Source: Holophagales bacterium UBA5704 (GTDB lineage: Bacteria; Acidobacteriota; Thermoanaerobaculia; Multivoradales; UBA5704). Taken from it: DNA of 64,000 bases. A program made the translations under genes and the position numbers. Positions 51,588 through 59,002 of the stretch are shown here, piece by piece. The first letter of the stretch is position 1, and every line of letters begins with the position of its first letter. A model generated the notes under the pieces. It was not told the DNA's origin. It searched no databases and worked only from the letters and a program-made list of their open reading frames with translations. The stretch is taken from positions 62,001 to 126,000 of the forward strand of contig DIHE01000171.1 of the NCBI GenBank assembly GCA_002420005.1. Reading direction: 5' to 3'.

Positions 51588-51593
51588 AGTATA
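51588..51593 (-). promoter_or_regulatory. -10 box of leaderless-looking promoter (helicase)
   Basis: TATACT on the minus strand, 7 nt from the ATG at 51580. No Shine-Dalgarno is present. Confidence 0.5.
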
Positions 51594-51639
51594 AGGGGCG
51601 GGGGCGCCTTTGCCGTCTCCGGGACTTCCGCGCTTCGGA

Positions 51640-51645
51640 TACAAT
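51640..51645 (+). promoter_or_regulatory. -10 box upstream of the DUF488 genes
   Basis: TACAAT ends 6 nt before an ATG at 51652. It is the likely promoter of the small ORF and the two DUF488 genes. Confidence 0.45.
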
Positions 51646-51651
51646 AGGAGG

Positions 51652-51837
51652 ATGACCGGGAGCAACTCCAAAGTCGTGGGCCGGCGGACCATCGGTGGCT
51701 CCTCCTCTCTGGAGGAAGCGTCTCAACTCCGCCACGCAGCCTGGGTCTCACGCGGGGAAAGGGCATCGACTATCGATACAAACTGGTGGCAGCTGTTGTC
51801 CAACGCACCGGAGGTTCTGGAGCATGAGCACCGTTGA
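51652..51837 (+). CDS. Possible small leaderless protein upstream of the DUF488 pair
   Basis: The product would be 61 residues, ending RASTIDTNWWQLLSNAPEVLEHEHR. It has no recognised family. The case for it is the TACAAT box at the leaderless distance and a 14-bp overlap with the following DUF488 start, which would couple translation. AGGAGG abuts its ATG and is too close to serve it. It could be a chance frame in the leader. Confidence 0.35.
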   Translation: MTGSNSKVVGRRTIGGSSSLEEASQLRHAAWVSRGERASTIDTNWWQLLSNAPEVLEHEHR

Positions 51838-52447
51838 GCATCCAGTCCTCACCATCGGGCATTCCACGCACTCCATGGATGCGTTTATGGCACTGCTCCG
51901 GCAGCATAGCGTGACGGCGTTGGCCGACGTGCGCTCGGCCCCTTTCAGCCGCTTCAACCCGCAGTTCAACAAGGAGGCCCTCGAGCGCAGTCTGAGGTCG
52001 CACGGCATCAGGTACGTCTTCTTGGGCCGTGAGCTCGGCGCCCGTTCGGAGGATCGCTCGTGCTACGAGAATGGTCGCGTTCAGTACACGCGGCTGGCGA
52101 GCACTGAATTGTTCCGGACTGGCCTTGACCGCGTTCTGCGCGGCGCCCGCAAGCACCGGATTGCGCTGATGTGTGCAGAGAAGGAGCCTTTGGAGTGCCA
52201 TCGCACGCTCCTGGTGGCTCGCGCTCTCGCCGAGCGCGGGGTCGATGTTCTCCACATCCTGGCTGACGGGCGGCTGGAATCTCACGGCGAGACCATGGTG
52301 AGACTGCTCCGGGTGCTGGGGCTTCCCAGCTCGGACCTCTTCCGAACCAGGCAAGAGCTGATCGCGCAGGCCCTTACCTTGCAGGAGGAGCGGATTGCAT
52401 ATGTGGATGAGAGACAGGTCGCTGTCGCAGCAGGGGGAGCACGATGA
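51824..52447 (+). CDS. DUF488 family protein (first of a tandem pair)
   Basis: The product is 207 residues. LTIGHSTHSMDAFMALLRQH, then ALADVRSAPFSRFNPQFN and LMCAEKEPLECHRTLLVARAL are DUF488 hallmarks, including the conserved C and H near the end (ECHR). The family has no established function. The ATG at 51824 has GGAGG nine nt upstream. Its stop overlaps the start of the second DUF488 gene by 4 nt (ATGA). Confidence 0.85.
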   Translation: MSTVEHPVLTIGHSTHSMDAFMALLRQHSVTALADVRSAPFSRFNPQFNKEALERSLRSHGIRYVFLGRELGARSEDRSCYENGRVQYTRLASTELFRTGLDRVLRGARKHRIALMCAEKEPLECHRTLLVARALAERGVDVLHILADGRLESHGETMVRLLRVLGLPSSDLFRTRQELIAQALTLQEERIAYVDERQVAVAAGGAR

Positions 52448-52881
52448 AGGTGTTCACGGTCGGGTTCACCAAGAAGAGCGCACGGCGGTTCTTCGAGTTA
52501 CTCCGTGCTTCAGGTGCAAAGCGCGTGGTGGATGTGCGGCTCAACAATGTGTCGCAGCTCGCCGGTTTCGCCAAGAAAGATGATCTCGCCTATTTTCTCG
52601 AGGAGATCGGTGGCCTTGAGTATGTCCATCTGCCTGCGCTGGCGCCAACGCAGGAGATGCTGGACGAGTACAAGAAGAAAGGCGGCGACTGGAAGGCATA
52701 CGAGGCCCGCTTCTTGGACCTGATGGTGCGGCGTCGCATTGAGGAGACGATCCCCAAAGAGGTGATCTCGGACGGCTGTCTGCTCTGCAGTGAGGACAAG
52801 CCGCACCATTGCCATCGCCGCCTTGTCGCTGAGTACCTCAAGCGGCATTGGGGCGATGTCGACATCGCCCATCTTGGGTAG
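52444..52881 (+). CDS. DUF488 family protein (second of a tandem pair)
   Basis: The product is 145 residues, a shorter form of DUF488: FTVGFTKKSARRFFELLRAS, VVDVRLNN, and LLCSEDKPHHCHRRLVAEYL with the same C...HCHR end. It is clearly paralogous to the gene before it, yet the two diverge strongly, so they may form a heteromer. The 4-nt overlap implies coupled translation. A membrane-protein gene begins 31 bp later. Confidence 0.88.
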   Translation: MKVFTVGFTKKSARRFFELLRASGAKRVVDVRLNNVSQLAGFAKKDDLAYFLEEIGGLEYVHLPALAPTQEMLDEYKKKGGDWKAYEARFLDLMVRRRIEETIPKEVISDGCLLCSEDKPHHCHRRLVAEYLKRHWGDVDIAHLG

Positions 52882-52912
52882 TGCCCGTGGTCTCCCACCG
52901 GAGATTCTGCGG

Positions 52913-53476
52913 ATGGGCGATTTTCTCACTTGGCTGCTGCATGACGACCGGAAGGACCTGTACGAGGCGCTCGTCGCCCTGGCCTTGGGCCTCGTGTGCT
53001 TCGGGCTTCTGGGCCTCCTCCTCTGGCCGGCCGGCAGGCTGGCCCTGCTCCCCGTTCTGGCGCAGGGGTACGCGGTCTTCTGGGGCGTCGCGTGGTTGAC
53101 GGCCGGGCTGGCGGGTTTTCTGATGCGCCGGCTGCGCGTCAACATGTATGACCATGGCACCGCCTACGTGGTGGCCGGTCTCGTCTCCGGTGCTCTTTTG
53201 CAGATGGGGTGGTCGGCTTTTGCTGCCCTCGCGGTGCAGGCTTCCCTCGGGGGCGCCCCCCTCGGCGGCAGGGTTCTCTCCCATGCCGCCGGAGGGCTGA
53301 CGTGCGTGGCGGCCTCCTTTGTCCTGGGAGCGGTCTACCAGGGAACCCTCTATCGCCTGGTCCATCTTCCCCTGGCCCTCCTGTCCTACGGTGTTTTCAG
53401 CCTGTGGCCGGCGGGTGCCGCCGCCCTGTATGGCTGGTTCTTCCGGCTCGTGGGTTCTGCTACCATCCCCTCGTGA
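52913..53476 (+). CDS. Membrane protein of unknown function upstream of the TonB receptor
   Basis: The product is 187 residues with about five hydrophobic segments (ALVALALGLVCFGLLGLLLW, LLPVLAQGYAVFWGVAWLTA, AYVVAGLVSGALLQMGWSAF, LTCVAASFVLGAVYQGTLY, LALLSYGVFSLWPAGAAALY). No family is recognised. Its TGA overlaps the ATG of the next small gene (TGATG), and a TonB receptor follows, so the three may serve metal uptake together; this is inferred from position alone. GGAG lies nine to ten nt before the ATG. Confidence 0.6.
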   Translation: MGDFLTWLLHDDRKDLYEALVALALGLVCFGLLGLLLWPAGRLALLPVLAQGYAVFWGVAWLTAGLAGFLMRRLRVNMYDHGTAYVVAGLVSGALLQMGWSAFAALAVQASLGGAPLGGRVLSHAAGGLTCVAASFVLGAVYQGTLYRLVHLPLALLSYGVFSLWPAGAAALYGWFFRLVGSATIPS

Positions 53477-53862
53477 TGCGCCTGTTCACCCGCCGCCCGC
53501 CCGCCACCCGGCAGCGCTCCCTCTGGAGCGCCGTGCTGGCGCTGGTTCTGCTGTCGGGTGCGATGGACATCCATCCGGTGGGCGAGCGGCATTCCCTGCT
53601 GGAGCCGGCGGGAGGGTCGGAGTACTCTCCACAGGCCGTCCACGCGGGACAGCCGCTCCACCTGGAGCCGGGCTTCGCCATCGCCCGGCCGCATTGTCCG
53701 ATCTGCCTCCAGCGTCTGCAACTGGGTGGCCTCCACCTGGACGCCGCACCCGGGCTCGCTCCGCCGGGTGCCGGCCGCCGCGTGGCTCCGGCCGGCGAGG
53801 CCCCCCCCGCTGAGGCCTTCCTCTCCGCGTCTTCGGCCCGCGGCCCCCCGTTCCTCTCCTGA
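53476..53862 (+). CDS. Small exported protein with HCPIC motif
   Basis: The product is 128 residues. The N-terminal hydrophobic segment (RSLWSAVLALVLLSGAMDI) is a signal or anchor. The middle carries ARPHCPICLQRLQ, whose CxxC with nearby histidine could hold a metal. The C-terminus is Pro/Ala-rich. It lies between a membrane protein (1-nt overlap) and a TonB receptor. Small proteins of this sort occur beside metal receptors, but this one matches no named family for certain. Confidence 0.55.
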   Translation: MRLFTRRPPATRQRSLWSAVLALVLLSGAMDIHPVGERHSLLEPAGGSEYSPQAVHAGQPLHLEPGFAIARPHCPICLQRLQLGGLHLDAAPGLAPPGAGRRVAPAGEAPPAEAFLSASSARGPPFLS

Positions 53863-53889
53863 TCCCCTTCCCTGTCGGTGCAGTGAAGC

Positions 53890-53917
53890 GTCATGGCTCC
53901 CCGAGCCGTGACGGCTC
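53890..53917. promoter_or_regulatory. Nested inverted repeats upstream of the TonB receptor
   Basis: GTCATGGCTC-CCC-GAGCCGTGAC (53890-53912, one mismatch) overlaps GAGCCG-TGA-CGGCTC (53903-53917, perfect). They lie 67 bp before the receptor start and have no T tail, so an operator is likelier than a terminator. The sequence does not resemble a known Zur or Fur box. Confidence 0.45.
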
Positions 53918-53983
53918 GTGAATTCCGTGTCTGACGTTCTGCATTGGATCCCCGGCGCGAGTGCCGGAGGACAGGAGAGTGCC

Positions 53984-56305
53984 ATGTTTCGATCCTTCTG
54001 GAGGGCGGCGGCCTTGCCGTGCGCCTTGTCGTTTTTTGTTGCCGCCGCGGTGTCCGCCCAGCCGGCGGTTGCGCCCGGCGCGATCGCCGGTCATGTCGTC
54101 AATGCCGAGGGGCAGTCGGTCGCCGGGGTGGAAGTGCGCCTGCCGGAGCTCCGCCGTCGCACCACGACCGGCGAAGACGGTGCGTTTCGCTTCGAAGGTC
54201 TCCCGGCGGGCGACCATCTTCTCGAAGCCACCAGCCCGCGCGTGGGGAGCACGGTGGAGCGGGTGCTGGTGTCCGCCGGTGCCACCGCGGAGCCGACGCT
54301 GACCCTCGACCTCACCGTCCACCGGGACGAGATCCTGGTCACCGCCTCTCCGGATGCCCGCAGCCAGGAGGAGGTCGCCACCCCCACCAGTGTCCTCTCC
54401 GGGGACGACCTGATGTTGGAGATGCAGCCCAGCCTGGGCGAGACCCTCAGCCGCCAGCCGGGTGTCACGTCGACCTTTTTCGGCCCCGGGGCCAGCCGTC
54501 CGGTCATCCGGGGCCTCGGCGGGGACCGCATCCGCGTGCTGGAAGGAGGGCTCGGCTCCGGGGATGCCTCGACCACGAGCCCCGACCACGCGGTGAGCGT
54601 CGATCCTCTCGCCGCTGAGCGCATCGAGGTGCTGCGCGGCCCGGCGACGCTGCTGTACGGCAGCAGCGCGGTGGGCGGAGTGGTGAACGTGATCGATCAC
54701 CGCGTGCCCGAGACGCTCGTGGGGAAGCCGCTGTCGGGCACCGTGGAGCTGCACGGGGGCAGCGTGTCCGACGAGCGCTCCGGTGTGCTGGATCTCGACG
54801 GAAACATCGGCCGCTTCGCCTGGCATGCCGACGTTCTGAAGCGCGAGACCCGCGACTATGAGATCCCGGGGTTCGCCGAGTCGGCGGCCCTGCGGGCCGA
54901 GGAGGAGGAAGAGGGCGAGGAGCACGAGGAGGAGGAGATTCAGGGTGTCGTGGCGAACAGCGCCACGGACACCGAAGCCGGGTCGCTCGGCCTTTCCTGG
55001 ATCGGGGACCACGCCTTCCTTGGCGTGGCGGTGCGCCGGCACGATTCGCTCTATGGCATTCCGGGCGGCCATGCGCACGAGCACGAAGGGGAGCTTGAAG
55101 AGGAGGGGGAAGGGGAGGAGGAAGAAGGCGGTGTCCGCGTGGACCTGGAGCAGAGGCGATGGGACCTGCGCGGCGGCATCACCCGGCCGTTCGCCTTCTT
55201 CCGGGGGGCCAACCTGCGTTTCGGGACGTCCGACTACCAGCATCAGGAGCTCGAGGGCGACGCGATCGGCACGACGTTTCTCAATGACTCCTGGGAAGGC
55301 CGGCTCGAGCTGCTGCAGAAGAGCACCGGGCTCCTCTCCGGCTCCATCGGTGTCCAGGTCCAGCAGCGCGACTTCGAGGCGATCGGCGACGAGGCCTTCG
55401 TGCCGCCGACCCGCACGGAGAGCCAGGCCGTGTTCACCTTTCAGGAGATCACCCGCGGAGCGTGGCGCCTCCAGCTCGGCGGCCGTTTCGAGTCCCAGGA
55501 CGTGACGGCGTCGGGCGAGGATCCCGGCGAGCGCTCGTTCGACGGCCTCTCCGGATCGGCCGGCCTGGTCTGGCAGCCGGACGGCAGGGGCTACTCGGCC
55601 GGTCTGTCCCTCGCGCGGTCGACCAAGCTGCCGAATGCCGAGGAGCTGTTCTCGAACGGTCCTCACCTGGCCACCAACGCCTTCGAGATCGGCAACCGGG
55701 ACCTGCGGGAAGAGACCAGCCTCGGCCTGGATCTCACCCTGCGCAAGACCACCGGCCGGCTCACCGGCGAGCTCAGTTTCTTCGTCAACCGCTTCGACGA
55801 CTTCATCTACGAGGGCTTCACCGGTGAAGAGGAGGACGGGTTGACGGTCTTCCGCTACGTCCAGGCGGATGCCGAGCTGCGTGGCGCCGAGCTGTCCGGC
55901 ATCTTCCGGCTGTTCCATACCGAGCCGCACCACCTCGACCTCGAATTCGGTGCCGACCTGGTGCGCGCCGAGCTGCGGGCCTCAGGCGATCCGCTGCCGC
56001 GCATTCCCCCACAGCGCTTCCGGCTGGGGCTCCACTACCAGGGAGAGAAGCTCCAGGGACTGATCGAGGGGCAGCGGGTGGAGAAGCAGGACCGGGTGGC
56101 GGCGTTCGAGCGGCCGACCGAGGGGTACACCCTGCTGAATGCCAGCGTCGGCTATCGCTTCTTCACCGCCAGCATGGTCTATGACGTCCTGCTCCGGGGG
56201 AGCAACCTGACCGACGAAGAGGCGCGCAACCACGTCTCCTTCCTCAAGGACCTGGTGCCGCTGCCGGGGCGGGATGTGAGCCTGGTGCTGCGGCTGGCGT
56301 TTTAA
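53984..56305 (+). CDS. TonB-dependent outer-membrane receptor, ZnuD-like with acidic/His-rich loops
   Basis: The product is 773 residues. Signal peptide, then a carboxypeptidase-regulatory-like domain (~30-110: GAIAGHVVNAEGQSVAGVEV), plug (~115-235, with RPVIRGLGGDRIRVLEGG and ERIEVLRGPATLLYGSSA) and a beta-barrel ending in LVLRLAF with terminal Phe. Two barrel loops are acidic and His-rich (EEEEEGEEHEEEE; HAHEHEGELEEE), as in zinc receptors of the ZnuD type, so a divalent metal is the likely cargo. No TonB or ExbB is in the window. ACAGGAGAG lies before the ATG at 53984. Confidence 0.88.
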   Translation: MFRSFWRAAALPCALSFFVAAAVSAQPAVAPGAIAGHVVNAEGQSVAGVEVRLPELRRRTTTGEDGAFRFEGLPAGDHLLEATSPRVGSTVERVLVSAGATAEPTLTLDLTVHRDEILVTASPDARSQEEVATPTSVLSGDDLMLEMQPSLGETLSRQPGVTSTFFGPGASRPVIRGLGGDRIRVLEGGLGSGDASTTSPDHAVSVDPLAAERIEVLRGPATLLYGSSAVGGVVNVIDHRVPETLVGKPLSGTVELHGGSVSDERSGVLDLDGNIGRFAWHADVLKRETRDYEIPGFAESAALRAEEEEEGEEHEEEEIQGVVANSATDTEAGSLGLSWIGDHAFLGVAVRRHDSLYGIPGGHAHEHEGELEEEGEGEEEEGGVRVDLEQRRWDLRGGITRPFAFFRGANLRFGTSDYQHQELEGDAIGTTFLNDSWEGRLELLQKSTGLLSGSIGVQVQQRDFEAIGDEAFVPPTRTESQAVFTFQEITRGAWRLQLGGRFESQDVTASGEDPGERSFDGLSGSAGLVWQPDGRGYSAGLSLARSTKLPNAEELFSNGPHLATNAFEIGNRDLREETSLGLDLTLRKTTGRLTGELSFFVNRFDDFIYEGFTGEEEDGLTVFRYVQADAELRGAELSGIFRLFHTEPHHLDLEFGADLVRAELRASGDPLPRIPPQRFRLGLHYQGEKLQGLIEGQRVEKQDRVAAFERPTEGYTLLNASVGYRFFTASMVYDVLLRGSNLTDEEARNHVSFLKDLVPLPGRDVSLVLRLAF

Positions 56306-56339
56306 CTGGCCGTCTCGACCCGGGGGTTGTGCTCCGCGT

Positions 56340-56981
56340 CCCCGGCCGGCGTTTCGAGGAGGCGCCGGCCGGGTGGTGCCGGAGCACCTGGAGCGGATCG
56401 ACGAGCCGCTGTACCCACCGTTGGCGGTGCGCGAAGCGCTGGCCAACGCCTTCTGCCACCGGGACTATGCCATCGGCGGCGGCTCGGTGGGGGTGGCGAT
56501 CTACGACGACCGGCTCGAAGTGACCTCCTCAGGCACGTTGCACTTCGGCCTGACGCCCGAGGCCCTCTTCGGGCCGCACGAGTCGCTGCCGTGGAACCCG
56601 CTCATCGCGAGCGTTTTCTACCGGCGCGGCATCATCGAGTCCTGGGGCCGCGGCACGCTCAAGATGGCGGAGCTGGCCCGCTCCGCGGGCCTCCCGCGCC
56701 CCGAGATCGAAGATGTCGGTGGGTGCGTGACGGTTCGGTTCCGCCCGACGCGCTACGTCCCTCCACAGCGGGTTGCCAGGGAGCTGACCGAGCGGCAGCG
56801 TTTGATTCTCACCCTCCTGGCGTCCAGCCCGTCGGGCCTCCCGTTGCGGGAGATCCGTTTGCGCTTGGACGAGGAGCCTGCGGAGTGGGAGATCAAGGAG
56901 GACCTGGCATTGCTCAAGCACTTGGAGTTGGTCCAAGCGCGAGGCCATGGCCGCGGTGCTTCCTGGGCACTTCTACGATGA
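56340..56981 (+). pseudogene. 5'-truncated ATP-binding protein (RecG-like/Schlafen AlbA-type family, C-terminal part)
   Basis: The readable part gives about 200 residues (from GTG 56373): DEPLYPPLAVREALANAFCHRDY then GGGSVGVAIYDDRLEVTSSG and FYRRGIIESWGRGT, the ATPase-like C-terminal half of proteins with an N-terminal AlbA_2 domain, which normally run to ~450-500 residues. A winged-helix ending follows (LTERQRLILTLLAS). The N-terminal half is absent: similarity begins at about GRVVPEHLER and the frame then enters the 3' end of the TonB gene. It is a remnant, whether or not the GTG is still used. Confidence 0.7.
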
Positions 56982-57015
56982 GTGGAGATCGGCTCGGTAA
57001 TTGAAATCCAAATCG

Positions 57016-57058
57016 ACTCCAATTCACTCCAATTCCGACTCCAATTCGACTCCAATTC
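57016..57058. repeat. Four direct copies of ACTCCAATTC
   Basis: ACTCCAATTC occurs at 57016, 57026, 57038 and 57049, at spacings of 10, 12 and 11 bp. The cluster is AT-rich in a GC-rich setting and lies in the convergent gap between the truncated gene and the ABC permease. Helical-turn spacing could mean a protein-binding array, or it is simple repeat expansion. Confidence 0.75.
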
Positions 57059-57073
57059 CCGACCGCCGTCCCC

Positions 57074-57940
57074 CTACCGCTTCTCCTGGTACGGAACCCC
57101 CAGGGCCCGCGGGGCGCGGGAGTGGCCGATGAAGCCGGCGAGGACGATGATGGTCAGCACGTAGGGGACGATCTGGATGAATTGGACGGGGACCTGCGAG
57201 ACGCCCTCCATCTGGATCGCCAGGGCCTCGGCAAAGCCGAAGAGCAGGCAGGCGAGCATCGTCTGCACCGGCCGCCACTTGCCGAAGATCAACGCGGCGA
57301 GGGCGATGAAACCGCGGCCGGCGGTCATGTTGCGCGCGAAGAGGGACGACTGGCCGATCGAGAGATAGGCACCTCCGATCGCTGCGAGGGCGCCGGACAG
57401 CAGCACCGCCGCGAGGCGCACCCGCGCCACGTTCACTCCCGCCGTATCGGCCGCCTCGGGGTTCTCGCCCACCGCGCGCAGGCGCAGCCCGAAGGGCGTC
57501 CGGTTGAGCACGTACCAGGTGACCGGCACGAGGAGGAAGGCGAGCACGATGGGCGCGATCGGCAGGAGCTGTTCCTGCGGCACCTGGGGCGTCGCGCCGG
57601 TGGACTGGAAGAGGGCGCCCGAGAGGAGCGCCGGGACGCCGAGGAAGAGGATGTTGATCGCCGTGCCGCTGACCACCTGGTCGGCCTTGAAGCGGATGCA
57701 GGCGACGCCGTGGACCAGTGCCACGAGGACCCCGGCCGCGATGCCCGCCGCGAGGCCGAGCCAGGGGCTGCCGGAGTAGTGGGTCACCGAGGCGGCGGTG
57801 AAGGCCCCGGCGAGCATCAATCCTTCCAGTGCGATGTTGATGACGCCGGAGCGTTCCGAGTAGAGGCCGCCCAGGGCGGCGAGCAGAAGCGGCGTGGCCT
57901 GGCGGACGGCGGAGGCCAGCAGGATCAGGAGGATGCTCAT
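57074..57940 (-). CDS. BMP-type ABC transporter permease (second)
   Basis: The product is 288 residues with eight to nine hydrophobic segments. SGVINIALEGLMLAGAF and the later GENPEAADTAGVNV are typical of permeases that work with Bmp-family nucleoside-binding proteins. It forms the membrane channel together with the larger permease, whose end it overlaps by 4 nt. It is the last gene of the operon. Confidence 0.9.
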   Translation of the reverse strand: MSILLILLASAVRQATPLLLAALGGLYSERSGVINIALEGLMLAGAFTAASVTHYSGSPWLGLAAGIAAGVLVALVHGVACIRFKADQVVSGTAINILFLGVPALLSGALFQSTGATPQVPQEQLLPIAPIVLAFLLVPVTWYVLNRTPFGLRLRAVGENPEAADTAGVNVARVRLAAVLLSGALAAIGGAYLSIGQSSLFARNMTAGRGFIALAALIFGKWRPVQTMLACLLFGFAEALAIQMEGVSQVPVQFIQIVPYVLTIIVLAGFIGHSRAPRALGVPYQEKR

Positions 57941-58992
57941 ACGCTTTTGACCCTCTTCTCGCCGCGCCCGCGGAACAGCGCCTCGGCCGCCACGAACAGG
58001 ATGATGACCCCTTGCAGCACCATCACCAGGTCCTTCGAGACATGCTCGGTGAAGATGTCCACGAAAAGGCCGCCGCGCAGCAAGGCACCGAACAGCAGCG
58101 AGGCCAGGATGACGCCGACGGGATGGTTGCGGCCCAGGAGGGCCACCGCGATACCGGTGAAGCCGTAGCCGGCCGAAAAACTGTCGTAGTAGCGGTAGCG
58201 GTACCCCAGCACCTCGTTGACCGCCACCAGGCCGGCGAGCGCGCCGGAGAGCGACATGGCGAGCACGATCTGTTTGCCGGTCGCGATGCCGCCGTACAGC
58301 GCCGCCGCCGGATTGGCACCGGTGGCGCGGATCTGGTAGCCCCAGCGTGTGCGCCAGAGGAACAGATAGACGAGCAGGCAGGCGGCAAGAGCCAGGGGAA
58401 ACGCGAGGTTCAGCGGGATGCGCTCCGGGATGCCCGGCACGAGGGCACCGATCCGCGCGACATGGGCGTTCTCGCCGATCGGCACCGTCTGCAGGATCGG
58501 ATCGCCCGGCGGCTTGTAGTGGTACTGCGTGAAGTAGCTCGCCAAGGCCACCGCGATGAAGTTCATCATGATGGTGGTGATGACCTCGTGGGCGCCGAAG
58601 CGGGCCTTGAGCACGCCCGGCACCGCGGCCCAGAATCCGCCGGTGAGCAGAGCGGTGAGAATGCACAGCGGCACCAGCAGCCACGCCGGCCACCCGGCGA
58701 GGACGATGCCGACCCAGGCCGTCGCGAACGCGGCGATGTAGAGCTGGCCTTCGGCGCCGATGTTGAGCAGGCCGCAGCGAAAAGCCACCGCCACCGCGAG
58801 GCCGGTGAAGATGAGCGGCGTGGCGTAGAAGAGCGTATAGCCGATGCCGTCCGGCCAGGAGAGGGCGCTGCCGATGAGCAGCGCATAGGTGTTGAGCGGG
58901 CTGTCGCCCACCGCCAGCACCACGAGGGCGCCCACGGCGAAGGCCGCCGCCACGGCGGCCAAGGGAAAGAGGAGCTGGCGCAGAAAGCTCAT
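57937..58992 (-). CDS. BMP-type ABC transporter permease (first)
   Basis: The product is 351 residues with about ten hydrophobic segments. LLNIGAEGQLYIAAFATAW and GANPAAALYGGIATGK match the partner permease of nucleoside ABC importers. GGAGACC precedes the ATG at 58992, 10 bp after the ATPase gene. The permease pair is arranged larger first, as usual. Confidence 0.9.
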   Translation of the reverse strand: MSFLRQLLFPLAAVAAAFAVGALVVLAVGDSPLNTYALLIGSALSWPDGIGYTLFYATPLIFTGLAVAVAFRCGLLNIGAEGQLYIAAFATAWVGIVLAGWPAWLLVPLCILTALLTGGFWAAVPGVLKARFGAHEVITTIMMNFIAVALASYFTQYHYKPPGDPILQTVPIGENAHVARIGALVPGIPERIPLNLAFPLALAACLLVYLFLWRTRWGYQIRATGANPAAALYGGIATGKQIVLAMSLSGALAGLVAVNEVLGYRYRYYDSFSAGYGFTGIAVALLGRNHPVGVILASLLFGALLRGGLFVDIFTEHVSKDLVMVLQGVIILFVAAEALFRGRGEKRVKSV

Positions 58993-59002
58993 CGGGTCTC
59001 CT

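Noticed and set aside
53890..53917. Zur or Fur box
   Set aside because: The dyad is GC-rich and does not resemble the AT-rich palindromes known for these regulators.
57001..57060. Direct repeats as a CRISPR array
   Set aside because: Units are 10 bp with 0-2 bp between them, far too short for repeat and spacer; no cas genes are present.
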